Assembly (NCBI RefSeq): GCF_018919145.1
Contig: NZ_JAHLQJ010000004.1
Span: forward strand, 186,001-250,000
Direction: 5' to 3'
Length of the DNA: 64,000 nucleotides
Source: Paenibacillus brevis
GTDB lineage: Bacteria > Bacillota > Bacilli > Paenibacillales > Paenibacillaceae
Shown in pieces: positions 19,618 to 27,021 of this stretch (positions within the stretch are counted from its first letter, which is position 1; each line of letters begins with the position of its first letter). The translations under genes and the position numbers were made by a program. Under the pieces are notes generated by a model, which was not told the origin of the DNA, did not search any database, and saw only the letters and a program-made list of their open reading frames with translations.

Positions 19618-19646
19618 ATTATAATACTAGTATTTTTTTTAGTCAA
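19618..19646 (-). promoter_or_regulatory. Promoter of the PTS EIIBC/phospho-beta-glucosidase operon
   Basis: Minus-strand TTGACT (19641-19646) - 17 bp - TATAAT (19618-19623), close to the sigma-A ideal. The spacer begins with A8 then TACTAGTAT, which contains a 10-bp palindrome ATACTAGTAT. A 21-bp stretch (plus strand 19628-19648) is identical at 21084-21104 in the EIIA promoter. A regulator may bind here. Confidence 0.8.
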
Positions 19647-19795
19647 TAGAATAATTTTCATTCAATAAAATATTTTCATTTGGAGATTTTTGAGAGAACA
19701 AGACCGAAAACCCGTGCCTCCCCCTTTATAAGTTGTTATATTTGTATTTTTTAGGTATTATTTAATAATGAAATATATTTTAGCGGAGGGGTATC

Positions 19796-20455
19796 GTGAA
19801 GATTACCAAAACGGATCGTGAAATATTGAACTCATACATACAAACCATGAAAGGAATGGGCGCTTTTTTAGGGAGCGGCTATGAACTGATCCTTTACAGC
19901 CTTGAGAATCAATCGATTATGATGATTGTTAACGGGGAGCATAGCTCCAGGAAAATCGGGGATTCCATTACGGATAAGGATCTGAATATTTTAGAAAAGG
20001 CAAAAAAAATGGAGGAAGGCAACCAACACCTCGTCTATTTCAGCAGAAATTCCTCTGGTGAGCCTATGAAATCAATGATCACGCCAATTGAAGGCTCCAA
20101 TCATAAAATTATTGGGGTTCTTTGCATCAACTTTTATCTGAATACCTCGTTCGTAAAAGTCATGGGCACCTTCCTTCCGGAACATAACTCCTCACAGAAA
20201 GCGCCCGTCATCGACAGCTTTTCCGAGGATCCGCAATCGATCATCCTTCAATCGCTTCAGGAGGCCAAGGCACAGATCGAGAGCGACACCTCCATTCCAG
20301 CTACCGAGAAGAACAAAGCCATTATTGAACAGCTACTGGTCAACGGAATATTCCAGATCAAAAATTCTGTAGTTATTGTATCTGATTTACTATCTATTTC
20401 CAAAAACACGGTTTATCTTCACATCAGAAACTACAAAACCAAACAAAACAACTGA
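19796..20455 (+). CDS. YheO-like PAS/HTH transcriptional regulator
   Basis: A 219-residue protein with an N-terminal YheO-type PAS domain (about 10-125; GSGYELILYSLEN and GVLCINFYLNTS) and a C-terminal helix-turn-helix (about 165-215; IKNSVVIVSDLLSISKNTVYLHIRNYK) of the DauR/YheO kind. The start is a GTG with GGAGGGG upstream. It is divergent from the EIIBC operon and convergent with the EIIA gene, so it sits between two promoters that share a 21-bp identity and is the natural candidate to regulate both. This would replace the LicT/BglG antiterminator usual for beta-glucoside operons. The ligand is unknown. Confidence 0.85.
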   Translation: MKITKTDREILNSYIQTMKGMGAFLGSGYELILYSLENQSIMMIVNGEHSSRKIGDSITDKDLNILEKAKKMEEGNQHLVYFSRNSSGEPMKSMITPIEGSNHKIIGVLCINFYLNTSFVKVMGTFLPEHNSSQKAPVIDSFSEDPQSIILQSLQEAKAQIESDTSIPATEKNKAIIEQLLVNGIFQIKNSVVIVSDLLSISKNTVYLHIRNYKTKQNN

Positions 20456-20465
20456 ACAGCCAAAG

Positions 20466-20498
20466 AAGCCCTGCCGGAGGAACTCCAAAACAGGGCTT
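20466..20498. terminator. Bidirectional terminator between YheO-like and EIIA genes
   Basis: AAGCCCTG (20466-20473) and CAGGGCTT (20491-20498) form an 8-bp stem between convergent genes, with TTTCT on the plus-strand side and TTCTTTG on the minus-strand side. Confidence 0.75.
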
Positions 20499-20525
20499 TC
20501 TCTATGATTACTGCTCCTAAAACGG

Positions 20526-21011
20526 TTACAAGTCTACGCGGATATAGCTGTCAGAGCCTTCGAGCACCACTTCTACCCCTTTAACGCTCACCAGTCCGTT
20601 AGGAACGATAACCGGGGTGATCGTCGGCAGACCTGCCTCACGGATCACAGCCATGTCAAATTCAATAAGCAACTGCCCTTCCTCAACCCGCTGACCATTC
20701 TCAATATGCAGCTTGAATCCTTCACCTTTCAAAGACACGGTATTCATGCCAATATGCATCAGAATCTGCACACCGCTATCATGCTCCAGCATAACTGCAT
20801 GCTTACTCTTCTCCATCACATGTACTACCGTGCCGGAGAACGGCGATACCAGTCTGCCTGCGTCAGGCTCAACAGCAAACCCTTGTCCCATCGCCCCCTC
20901 CGAAAAAGCTTCATCGGGAACCTCAGACAGTGCCACAACAGTGCCGCTCAGCGGGGATTTTATGACCAATGAGGTTACAGCTGGCTTCTTTTCCTTGCGT
21001 TTAAAAAACAT
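20526..21011 (-). CDS. PTS glucose-type EIIA protein
   Basis: A 161-residue free-standing EIIA of the glucose family that takes phosphate from HPr and passes it to an EIIB. The phosphorylated His86 lies in VQILMHIGMNTV and the supporting His71 in EKSKHAVMLEHD, both intact; the VSPFSGTVV loop is typical. The start at 21009-21011 follows GGGAGGAAGCCT, whereas the longer frame to 21032 has no ribosome site. It probably supplies the missing EIIA function for the EIIBC at 18186-19571, as the two promoters are nearly the same, but it could serve other sugars too. Confidence 0.9.
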   Translation of the reverse strand: MFFKRKEKKPAVTSLVIKSPLSGTVVALSEVPDEAFSEGAMGQGFAVEPDAGRLVSPFSGTVVHVMEKSKHAVMLEHDSGVQILMHIGMNTVSLKGEGFKLHIENGQRVEEGQLLIEFDMAVIREAGLPTITPVIVPNGLVSVKGVEVVLEGSDSYIRVDL

Positions 21012-21073
21012 AGGCTTCCTCCCGGATGTCATTATAATGAATTGATAAGTTGCTTCAGTGGATCATAATTAAA

Positions 21074-21102
21074 ATTATATCGATAGTATTTTTTTTAGTC
21101 AA
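21074..21102 (-). promoter_or_regulatory. Promoter of the EIIA gene
   Basis: Minus-strand TTGACT (21097-21102) - 17 bp - TATAAT (21074-21079). It shares 21 identical bases, including the A8 run, with the EIIBC promoter. It begins only a few bases after the end of the thioredoxin-like gene at 21109, so EIIA has its own transcript. Confidence 0.8.
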
Positions 21103-21108
21103 TATAAT

Positions 21109-21660
21109 TTATTTCATTCCCATAGCGTACTTCTTCATCGTTTCGTAGCTCATTGCTCCCACAAATTTGTCCTTGATCACCCCGCCGGAATCCAGCAAAT
21201 ACGTTGTCGGGTACGCAGTAACTTGATATGCCTGCATAACGTCTCCCTTCGTATCGAACAGAATGGGAAACGTAAACTGCCCTTCGTCCACAAACTTGTG
21301 CACATCATTCTGATGATTTTCAATAGCCGTCATATTCACACCAAGAACCACTATATCTTGATGCTGATAGTCTTCATAAAATTTCTGCATATGAGGCATC
21401 TCCACTTGGCATGGGGGACACCAGGTGGCCCAAAAGTTAAGCATTACTCTTTTCCCCTTATAGTCAGATAGCTTTACAGGATTCCCTTGTAGATCGGCAA
21501 GCGTGAATTCCGGTGCCCTTTGTCCCTTCCGAACTCCTACTTCATTCGCTTCAAGCTCCGACACCTGTATCGCATCAGAAGGAGACTTTTTCAAATAATC
21601 ATATGTGCCATATACAACAAGACCGATCAAGAAAAGTAGGGCTGCTATATTTTTCCTCAT
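21109..21660 (-). CDS. Membrane-anchored thiol-disulfide oxidoreductase (ResA/TlpA-like)
   Basis: A 183-residue thioredoxin-fold protein held outside the membrane by one N-terminal helix (about 4-18). The AhpC/TSA-like core begins at APEFTLADLQGNPVKL and the active site is WATWCPPCQVEM (CPPC). The cis-proline region AYPTTYLLD is present. Such proteins reduce disulfides of cytochrome c or other exported proteins. It follows the Lgt-like membrane protein gene by 42 bp and the thioredoxin gene further upstream, so it belongs to a thiol-redox cluster. A second family member is encoded at 59099-59689. The exact partner is unknown. Confidence 0.9.
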   Translation of the reverse strand: MRKNIAALLFLIGLVVYGTYDYLKKSPSDAIQVSELEANEVGVRKGQRAPEFTLADLQGNPVKLSDYKGKRVMLNFWATWCPPCQVEMPHMQKFYEDYQHQDIVVLGVNMTAIENHQNDVHKFVDEGQFTFPILFDTKGDVMQAYQVTAYPTTYLLDSGGVIKDKFVGAMSYETMKKYAMGMK

Positions 21661-21702
21661 CCTATGTATCTCCCTTCATCAAAGAGTAATCCGCCAAAAA
21701 TA

Positions 21703-22383
21703 CTATTCCCGGAAACCTCCACCAGACCTTGCCTCATTCAACCAGTTCCATGCGGTTAGGGCTGTGGCAATAATTAAAAAATACAATTGCTGCTTGTTGA
21801 AGGACAAAAACAGGATCTCCCGATTCGGAACACAGAACCAGAGAATAACATGTCCAATCGATAGCCAGACAGCATAGGCAGGCCATTTTAATAGATTACT
21901 TTTACTTGAAAAGGCTAATTGTAGAAAAAGAAAACCTGCGGTTAATCCGGCGATTGCTGCATGGAACCAGACAGGCTCTACTCCGATGACAGCCGATAAC
22001 ATCTGATATGCGAACCATCCGGAACATAAAAATAAGGTCGCCATATCCAGCCATGATGGTAATAATCCCTTCATCTTCGCCGCTTTCTTCCAGATATAGA
22101 ATACAGCAACTGAGCTTGCAATCCAGGCCCCGCGCCCTCCTCCGTCAAAGTAAAGCAGAACAGCAGGACGCTGCATGACCTCGACCGGATGTAAAAGTAA
22201 AAAACTCAGCTTCCACACTACAATCCACATCCAAGATGCGTTGGACATAACAGACAGAATGACGTGCCGCTCCGCCATATTTCGTAGACGATAGCGAAGC
22301 ATCAGCCAGCCTGCTGCTCCAAAAGCCAAATATAATATCAGTTGTCCATTTAACACTAAAGAGCCTACTTGAATATTATTCAA
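21703..22383 (-). CDS. Multi-pass membrane protein, remote resemblance to prolipoprotein diacylglyceryl transferase
   Basis: A 226-residue protein with about seven membrane segments. The opening VGSLVLNGQLILYLAFGAAGWLML resembles the Lgt start (IGPLxIxWYGL), and VLLYFDGGGRGAW with KKAAKMKGL and SWLDMAT follows the order of the Lgt loop and helix pattern. The residues known to be essential in Lgt (the HG and RxGN motifs) are not seen, so it is probably not an active transferase. Located between a cytosolic thioredoxin and an extracytoplasmic ResA-like protein, it could carry reducing power or hold the partner, but with no conserved transmembrane cysteine pair visible this stays a guess. Function unknown. 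Confidence 0.6.
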   Translation of the reverse strand: MNNIQVGSLVLNGQLILYLAFGAAGWLMLRYRLRNMAERHVILSVMSNASWMWIVVWKLSFLLLHPVEVMQRPAVLLYFDGGGRGAWIASSVAVFYIWKKAAKMKGLLPSWLDMATLFLCSGWFAYQMLSAVIGVEPVWFHAAIAGLTAGFLFLQLAFSSKSNLLKWPAYAVWLSIGHVILWFCVPNREILFLSFNKQQLYFLIIATALTAWNWLNEARSGGGFRE

Positions 22384-22447
22384 TTCCCCTCAACCCACCT
22401 TGATTAAGCGATTTGCCTGCTAAAATAAACTTTATTGCACTTATAGA

Positions 22448-22479
22448 AAAGGGAATACCACAGGTAAGGCATTCCCTTT
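22448..22479 (-). terminator. Terminator or attenuator after thioredoxin gene
   Basis: AAAGGGAAT (22448-22456) pairs with ATTCCCTTT (22471-22479), extended by CC/GG with one bulge, and is followed on the minus strand by TTTTC. It separates the thioredoxin gene from the Lgt-like gene in the same direction. Confidence 0.65.
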
Positions 22480-22564
22480 CTTATGAGCTGCTATTTGATT
22501 TAAGGAGCCGCTTCACTCTTCTTTGGATAATGAAAACCGGTACACCTGTTCAATTTGTGCTATT

Positions 22565-22885
22565 TTATTCACCAATCAGGCCTAGAACCTTATTTTTTAG
22601 TATAGGCTTTTGATTGATGCCAATCAATTGATCGACTAGTCTTCCATCCTTAAAGATCAGCAGCGTAGGAATACTTCGAACACCAAACTGAGAAGCCAGT
22701 TCTGCATTTTCATCGACATTGACTGTAGCAATTGTAGCTTGCCCCTCCAGTTCACTTGCCAATTCGTGCACGATAGGAAGCTGAACCTTACATGGGCCGC
22801 ACCAAGGAGCCCAAAAATCAACTAAGCTAACACCTGACTGGATAGAGCTTTGAAACGTTTCTTTCGTTAATGCTGCTGCACTCAT
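22565..22885 (-). CDS. Thioredoxin
   Basis: A 106-residue cytosolic thioredoxin with active site WAPWCGPCK, cis-proline region VRSIPTLLIFKDG and full-length fold. The ATG at 22883-22885 is chosen because GGGAGG lies 8 nt upstream; nine more codons upstream are in frame but lack a site. Expressed from a promoter at 22942-22970 whose -10 and start region carry an inverted-repeat operator that closely matches one in front of the divergent bacilliredoxin gene. It is probably a second, inducible thioredoxin rather than the housekeeping TrxA. Confidence 0.93.
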   Translation of the reverse strand: MSAAALTKETFQSSIQSGVSLVDFWAPWCGPCKVQLPIVHELASELEGQATIATVNVDENAELASQFGVRSIPTLLIFKDGRLVDQLIGINQKPILKNKVLGLIGE

Positions 22886-22920
22886 TGCAATAACCTCCCT
22901 GAATTCATTCATAGTAATTT

Positions 22921-22970
22921 ATTATTCAATTGAATAGTTGAATTATAGTGTGTTATTATTAACACGTCAA
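22921..22970 (-). promoter_or_regulatory. Promoter and ArsR-type operator of the thioredoxin unit
   Basis: Minus-strand TTGACG (22965-22970) - 17 bp - TATAAT (22942-22947). Directly after it, on the same strand, lies AATTCAACTATTCAATTGA, including the palindrome ATTCAATTGAAT (22924-22935). This site is almost identical to the one at 23040-23060 on the other strand, and each lies just after a -10 element. Confidence 0.78.
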
Positions 22971-23000
22971 GCAAATACGGGAATATTGGGTCGATTAAAT

Positions 23001-23060
23001 TTGAAATTTCCGCTTAATAGTTGTATAGTTCATGTTAAAATTCAATTATTCAATTGACTG
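23001..23060 (+). promoter_or_regulatory. Promoter and ArsR-type operator of the bacilliredoxin/ArsR-rhodanese unit
   Basis: Plus-strand TTGAAA (23001-23006) - 17 bp - TATAGT (23024-23029), followed by AATTCAATTATTCAATTGA (from 23039). Binding here would block initiation. The site matches the thioredoxin-side operator at 18 of 19 positions, which suggests that both divergent units answer to the ArsR-rhodanese protein encoded at 23486-24148. Confidence 0.75.
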
Positions 23061-23090
23061 AGATTAATCAAAAGAAAGGGGTTTACTGAA

Positions 23091-23429
23091 ATGAACTGGA
23101 ATGAAATAACTACCCTTGAGGAATGGAAAGATATCCTTGTGAAATCATCGGAGCGAGGACAGGTAATCCTTAAGCACAGCACAACCTGCCCGGTTAGCTC
23201 CAATGCGCTGCATGAATATGAACAATACCTGGAGTCTACTCCCAATGATCAGATAGATTATACGCTGGTTAAGGTCATTGAATCCCGCCCTGTATCCAAT
23301 CAGATCGCAGAAGATTTAGGAGTAAAGCATGAATCACCTCAAATTATCTTCGTGAAAAATGGAGAAAAATACTGGACTGCTTCGCATTGGGCGGTTACAA
23401 AAGCACATATGACAGCGGTATTGAACTGA
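23091..23429 (+). CDS. ytxJ: Bacilliredoxin-like protein, YtxJ (BrxC) family
   Basis: A 112-residue thioredoxin-fold protein. The single active cysteine lies in KHSTTCPVSSNA, the TCPVS signature of monothiol bacilliredoxins, which remove bacillithiol from oxidised proteins. The cis-proline region HESPQIIFVKNG is present. AAGGGG lies upstream of ATG. It is the first gene of a unit with an ArsR-rhodanese regulator, divergent from a thioredoxin gene, and this grouping points to response to thiol or sulfane-sulphur stress in a bacillithiol-using cell. Confidence 0.88.
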   Translation: MNWNEITTLEEWKDILVKSSERGQVILKHSTTCPVSSNALHEYEQYLESTPNDQIDYTLVKVIESRPVSNQIAEDLGVKHESPQIIFVKNGEKYWTASHWAVTKAHMTAVLN

Positions 23430-23485
23430 CACTAAAAAAGGTAAACAGCATCACTCTTGAAAAGAATCGAGGTTAATGAACTACT

Positions 23486-24148
23486 ATGGATGAGGCGCTG
23501 AATGAGGCCAAGGTATTCAAAGAAGATCTCTACAAACAACTATCGAGGATCGGAAAGTGCTTATCTAGCGATAAGCGGCTGGAGATTATGAATTTGTTGT
23601 CCCAAGGGTCAAAGAGTGTAGAAAAGCTTGCAGCATGCACAGCCATGAGCATCGCGAACGTATCTCGCCATCTCCAAGTCCTGCTTGATGCGAAGCTCGT
23701 GAAGTTCTCCAAAAAAGGAACCTATGCAATTTACTCATTAGCTGACCCCTCCATTGTCGACTTTCTTGCAGCCTTATGGCGAGTATGTGATAAGCAACTG
23801 CCCGATATCGGGAAACTAAAACAAGACTTTCTTGACAACCTCGATCATATTCAAACCTTGACGATGGATGAGGTACAAGAAAAGTTAAGCTCCGAATCCA
23901 TTATTTTACTGGATTTGCGGCCTAAAGAAGAATATGAGTCAGGGCATATATCCGGTGCCATATCCGCTCCCATCGAAGATCTTGAGAACTTCATTCAAGA
24001 ATTACCACAAAATTCGGAGGTTGTTGCTTACTGCCGAGGACCCTTATGCGTCTACTCAGCATTGGCTGCCCAGAAGCTGCAAGCTAACGGCTTTAATGCC
24101 TATCGGATGGAAGAGGGCTTGAATGAGTGGCAGCATCACTTCCAGTAA
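23486..24148 (+). CDS. ArsR-family regulator fused to a rhodanese domain
   Basis: A 220-residue fusion. The N-terminal winged helix (about 15-95) matches ArsR/SmtB repressors: LSSDKRLEIMNLLSQG and recognition helix SIANVSRHLQVLLDAKLV. A rhodanese domain follows (about 120-220) with LLDLRPKEEYESGHISGAI and active-site loop CRGPLC, so a persulfide-forming cysteine is present. Additional cysteines occur in the ArsR part (around residues 24, 51 and 100). A rhodanese on a repressor suggests that it senses sulfane sulphur or similar rather than a metal, which is inference. It likely controls the two divergent units through the operators at 22921-22947 and 23040-23060. Confidence 0.9.
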   Translation: MDEALNEAKVFKEDLYKQLSRIGKCLSSDKRLEIMNLLSQGSKSVEKLAACTAMSIANVSRHLQVLLDAKLVKFSKKGTYAIYSLADPSIVDFLAALWRVCDKQLPDIGKLKQDFLDNLDHIQTLTMDEVQEKLSSESIILLDLRPKEEYESGHISGAISAPIEDLENFIQELPQNSEVVAYCRGPLCVYSALAAQKLQANGFNAYRMEEGLNEWQHHFQ

Positions 24149-24167
24149 TTCTGTTGAACTTACAAAA

Positions 24168-24204
24168 AAGCTCTTGAACCTCCCCTCAGGGAGCTCAAGA
24201 GCTT
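24168..24204. terminator. Terminator between ArsR-rhodanese and tRNA-Leu genes
   Basis: AAGCTCTTGA (24168-24177) pairs perfectly with TCAAGAGCTT (24195-24204), with inner CTCCC/GGGAG pairing. On the minus strand it continues into T6, so it mainly ends the tRNA transcript; it can also act on the convergent plus-strand unit. Confidence 0.85.
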
Positions 24205-24218
24205 GCTTATGTTAAGGA

Positions 24219-24306
<88 letters not shown>

Positions 24307-24345
24307 ATTTTTTGTGATGCCGTTAATTTAGCGGCAACGAAGTAA

Positions 24346-24374
24346 ATATTACCACGGATCCCGAAGCCAGTCAA
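24346..24374 (-). promoter_or_regulatory. Promoter of tRNA-Leu
   Basis: Minus-strand TTGACT (24369-24374) - 17 bp - TAATAT (24346-24351), about 40 bp ahead of the mature tRNA 5' end. Confidence 0.7.
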
Positions 24375-24406
24375 CAACACTTTTCGAAATCAGCCATACG
24401 GCGAGT

Positions 24407-24584
24407 TTTGTACGATCTTTCGCATAAAAAAGCGCTATATGAGCAGTAGATAGAAGAATTTGTATGTTTATTCGTACAAAGTTGGCGTATCCAAGCCGCG
24501 GTTAGAAGCTTTTATACGTTTATTCGTATAAATTCACTTGTCTGACCACTACAGCGTTGGCTTTTATACGATATTTCATACAAA
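24407..24584. repeat. Four 22-bp palindromes at exact 52-bp period
   Basis: Copies at 24407-24428, 24459-24480, 24511-24532 and 24563-24584 fit TTTRTAYG-N6-CRYAYAAA (copy 1 has CGCATAAA in the right arm). Successive starts are 52, 52 and 52 bp apart. The 30-bp segments between them show no similarity. Copy 3 is perfectly self-complementary; the others differ by changes that mostly keep pairing or G-U pairing. The array lies between the tRNA-Leu promoter and the end of the pectinesterase gene. It is not a normal CRISPR: the repeats are short and variable and no cas genes are near. Confidence 0.85.
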
Positions 24585-24623
24585 GGTTCCGCATCCCCAT
24601 CAGTCCGTTTCTGTCCCCGAAAG

Positions 24624-25604
24624 CTAGTTCCTCCAGAAATCGGTTCCGGCAAAAACCTGCTCCAGAGCATAATCTGCTGCCGGGTTGTCTGCAGCTTCTT
24701 CAAGCGCCTCACACCTCGCCCAGGCCACCCTGCTCTTGGAAATCACAGCCATCATCACTGCCGGGCCGTACTCCCGATAATCTACCGTTTGCTCATTTGC
24801 CGGATTATCCCAGTGGTCCCAGCCTGACGGATGAATATGCTCGCCCAATTGGCAATTCACAAATACGGTCTGGGCATACTCGCGCCAAGGCCGTCCCAGA
24901 AATACCTCCGACACACCGGGATCTGCCGTGATGAAGCAGCCACGGAAGACATAACCGTATTGTTGTCCGATTGGAGTGGAGGCGGCCGTAACATAACCTC
25001 TCTTCCCGGGCGCTTGCAGCAGGCTGTGAATATTGCAGCCATCAAAATAAGCAGTTGCCCCGCCAAAGATAAAATCGACGGTCCCCTCGATGTAGCAATT
25101 TTGATACAGCTGGCGATAATGATCATGCTGCTCCCTGATCGGGACACCGCCGAATTGCGCCCGCTCCTTGGGCTTTGGCGGCAAAGGGCCAGTAAATAAA
25201 GTGTCCTGGTGGCCCTTGAATACACAATTGCGAAAGACCGTCTGGTCACAATGGGCATACACCGCCACAGCTTGACCGATATGCTCCCCCATCCCTGCCG
25301 TATTGGAAATCGTCATATTTTCAACGACAAGGTGTTCTCCGCCCAGAAATAAGGTCGGCGTAGCAAATGTGCCGATTTCATTCCCGTCCTCATCCAGCTC
25401 CCTGGCATAACGGTTCATCGTTAACTCAACCGCTCCAATGCCAACCATTTTCAGATTGGATCGGTAGATGATGACCTGCTCCTCGTAGATCCCCGGCAAG
25501 ATACAAATCGTTTCCTGCTCTCCGGAAGCTGTCTGCTCTAGAAAATCTACCGCCCCCTGTATTGTTCGGAAATGACAGAAGGACGATGCCCCTACCAAAA
25601 TCAT
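24624..25604 (-). CDS. Pectinesterase, carbohydrate esterase family 8
   Basis: A 326-residue pectin methylesterase that removes methyl groups from polygalacturonate. The right-handed beta-helix family signatures are present: GHQDTLF, the catalytic Asp pair in QD and TVDFIFGGATAYFDGC, and the LGRPWREYAQTVFVNC arginine motif. No signal peptide is seen, so it would act on imported methylated oligogalacturonides in the cytoplasm or be released in another way. It is the last gene of the minus-strand pectin cluster, 38 bp after the GH28 gene. RBS GAGGAG precedes ATG. Confidence 0.93.
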   Translation of the reverse strand: MILVGASSFCHFRTIQGAVDFLEQTASGEQETICILPGIYEEQVIIYRSNLKMVGIGAVELTMNRYARELDEDGNEIGTFATPTLFLGGEHLVVENMTISNTAGMGEHIGQAVAVYAHCDQTVFRNCVFKGHQDTLFTGPLPPKPKERAQFGGVPIREQHDHYRQLYQNCYIEGTVDFIFGGATAYFDGCNIHSLLQAPGKRGYVTAASTPIGQQYGYVFRGCFITADPGVSEVFLGRPWREYAQTVFVNCQLGEHIHPSGWDHWDNPANEQTVDYREYGPAVMMAVISKSRVAWARCEALEEAADNPAADYALEQVFAGTDFWRN

Positions 25605-25642
25605 GCCAGACGGCTCCTCTCCACTACACTACTTTTTCATAC

Positions 25643-27007
25643 TCAGGATTCTTCCAACTCCAGATTTAACGGTACGAGTTCCACTTGTTCTACCAAAGGC
25701 TCCGGCTTGCTCGTATTTTTCGACCGGCAATGCACGATTTCGACATCTTCCCCGTTCTCGATGTAGAAGGCAGGGCCCGTGTGATTCTCAATCGTAACCC
25801 GGTTAAAACGCACATCCCGGACATTTCCCAGATAGAACCCGCGCTGCTTCATATCCTGTATCCCCGACATCATGGCCGGCTTGCCCGGAATCGCTTCCTT
25901 GGCCATGGAAATATCGATTCCGTCGAACGTAATCTCTGATACGTACTGTTCTGCCAACCCATAAAGAAATCCTGCTGCTGCATGGACCTCCCGGGCTGTT
26001 ACATTCATAAAATGAATTCTTCTGAACCTGGGCGTTTCCTTTGTCACCGGATAAGGCGTTTTGTCCCACACGTATTTTTCCTTCCCGCGCGGGCCGCAGA
26101 AATAATAGAGATTCATGATGAAGGGGCAGATGACCTCCTCCATAACCACATTGGCAACGCGAATATCCTCGACCGTACCGCCGCGGCCGCGACGGGATTT
26201 AATACGGATTCCACGGTCCGTTCCTTTAAAGATACAATTGCTGATGGTGACATTGCGGACATCGCCGCTCATTTCGCTGCCGATCACCACACCGCCATGT
26301 CCATGTATCATCGTGCAGCCCGTAATCGTAATATTCTCGCAGGCCACCCTTTCCGCCGTATCTTCCGTTCCCGCCTTAATTGCGATGCAGTCATCCCCGA
26401 CATCGATATGGCAATTCGCAATACGGACATTGTTGCAGGATTCCGGATTAATCCCATCCGTATTCGGAGAGTCCGCCGGATTGTGAATCGACACATTATC
26501 GATCGTGACATCGCTGCAGCAGATCGGATTAATCGTCCAGGACGGAGATTGAATGAGCGAGACATCCCGGATGGTGATCCGCCGGCACCGGTCAAAGCTG
26601 ATCAGCTTCGGCCGCGGGTACTCCAGCTCATGCGGAGCATTTCTCTGCTTATGCCACCACGGCTGTCCGTTCCCGTCCAGCGTCCCGCTGCCCGTCACCG
26701 AGACTTGCTCCAGGTCCTCGCCATAGATGCAAGAGGCATGCACAGGCCGCTTTACACCCTCCCATCTTGACTCCACTACAGGATAATCAGCCGGATTGGT
26801 ACTGAAGGATAGCACCGAGCCAGGACTAAGCCGAAGCTCGACATGGCTTTTCATCCGGATCGATCCCGTCACATACACCCCTGCAGGAACGTAGACTGTT
26901 CCGCCGCCGGCTTCACTCGCAGCCTCTATCGCTGCGGCAATTGCTGCGGTTGCCGGCATACCGCTGTCTTTGGTTGCACCATAGTCTGTGATATTATAAA
27001 TGCTCAT
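25643..27007 (-). CDS. Glycoside hydrolase family 28 (polygalacturonase-like)
   Basis: A 454-residue beta-helix enzyme that hydrolyses galacturonic acid linkages in pectin. All four family blocks appear in order: NTDG in SPNTDGINPES, DD in HIDVGDDCIAIKAG, GHG in MIHGHGGVVIGS, and RIK in RGIRIKSRRGRGG. The N-terminus YNITDYGATKDSG is the usual capping region of GH28 and there is no secretion signal, which suggests an exo-acting intracellular enzyme on oligogalacturonides or rhamnogalacturonan fragments. It is 14 bp downstream of the GH105 gene. RBS AGGAGCG is upstream. Confidence 0.94.
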   Translation of the reverse strand: MSIYNITDYGATKDSGMPATAAIAAAIEAASEAGGGTVYVPAGVYVTGSIRMKSHVELRLSPGSVLSFSTNPADYPVVESRWEGVKRPVHASCIYGEDLEQVSVTGSGTLDGNGQPWWHKQRNAPHELEYPRPKLISFDRCRRITIRDVSLIQSPSWTINPICCSDVTIDNVSIHNPADSPNTDGINPESCNNVRIANCHIDVGDDCIAIKAGTEDTAERVACENITITGCTMIHGHGGVVIGSEMSGDVRNVTISNCIFKGTDRGIRIKSRRGRGGTVEDIRVANVVMEEVICPFIMNLYYFCGPRGKEKYVWDKTPYPVTKETPRFRRIHFMNVTAREVHAAAGFLYGLAEQYVSEITFDGIDISMAKEAIPGKPAMMSGIQDMKQRGFYLGNVRDVRFNRVTIENHTGPAFYIENGEDVEIVHCRSKNTSKPEPLVEQVELVPLNLELEES

Positions 27008-27021
27008 TTGATTTTACGCTC

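Noticed and set aside
24407..24584. CRISPR array
   Set aside because: Four palindromes with 30-bp spacers resemble a mini-array, but the repeats are only 22 bp, differ from copy to copy, have no leader and no cas genes in the window.
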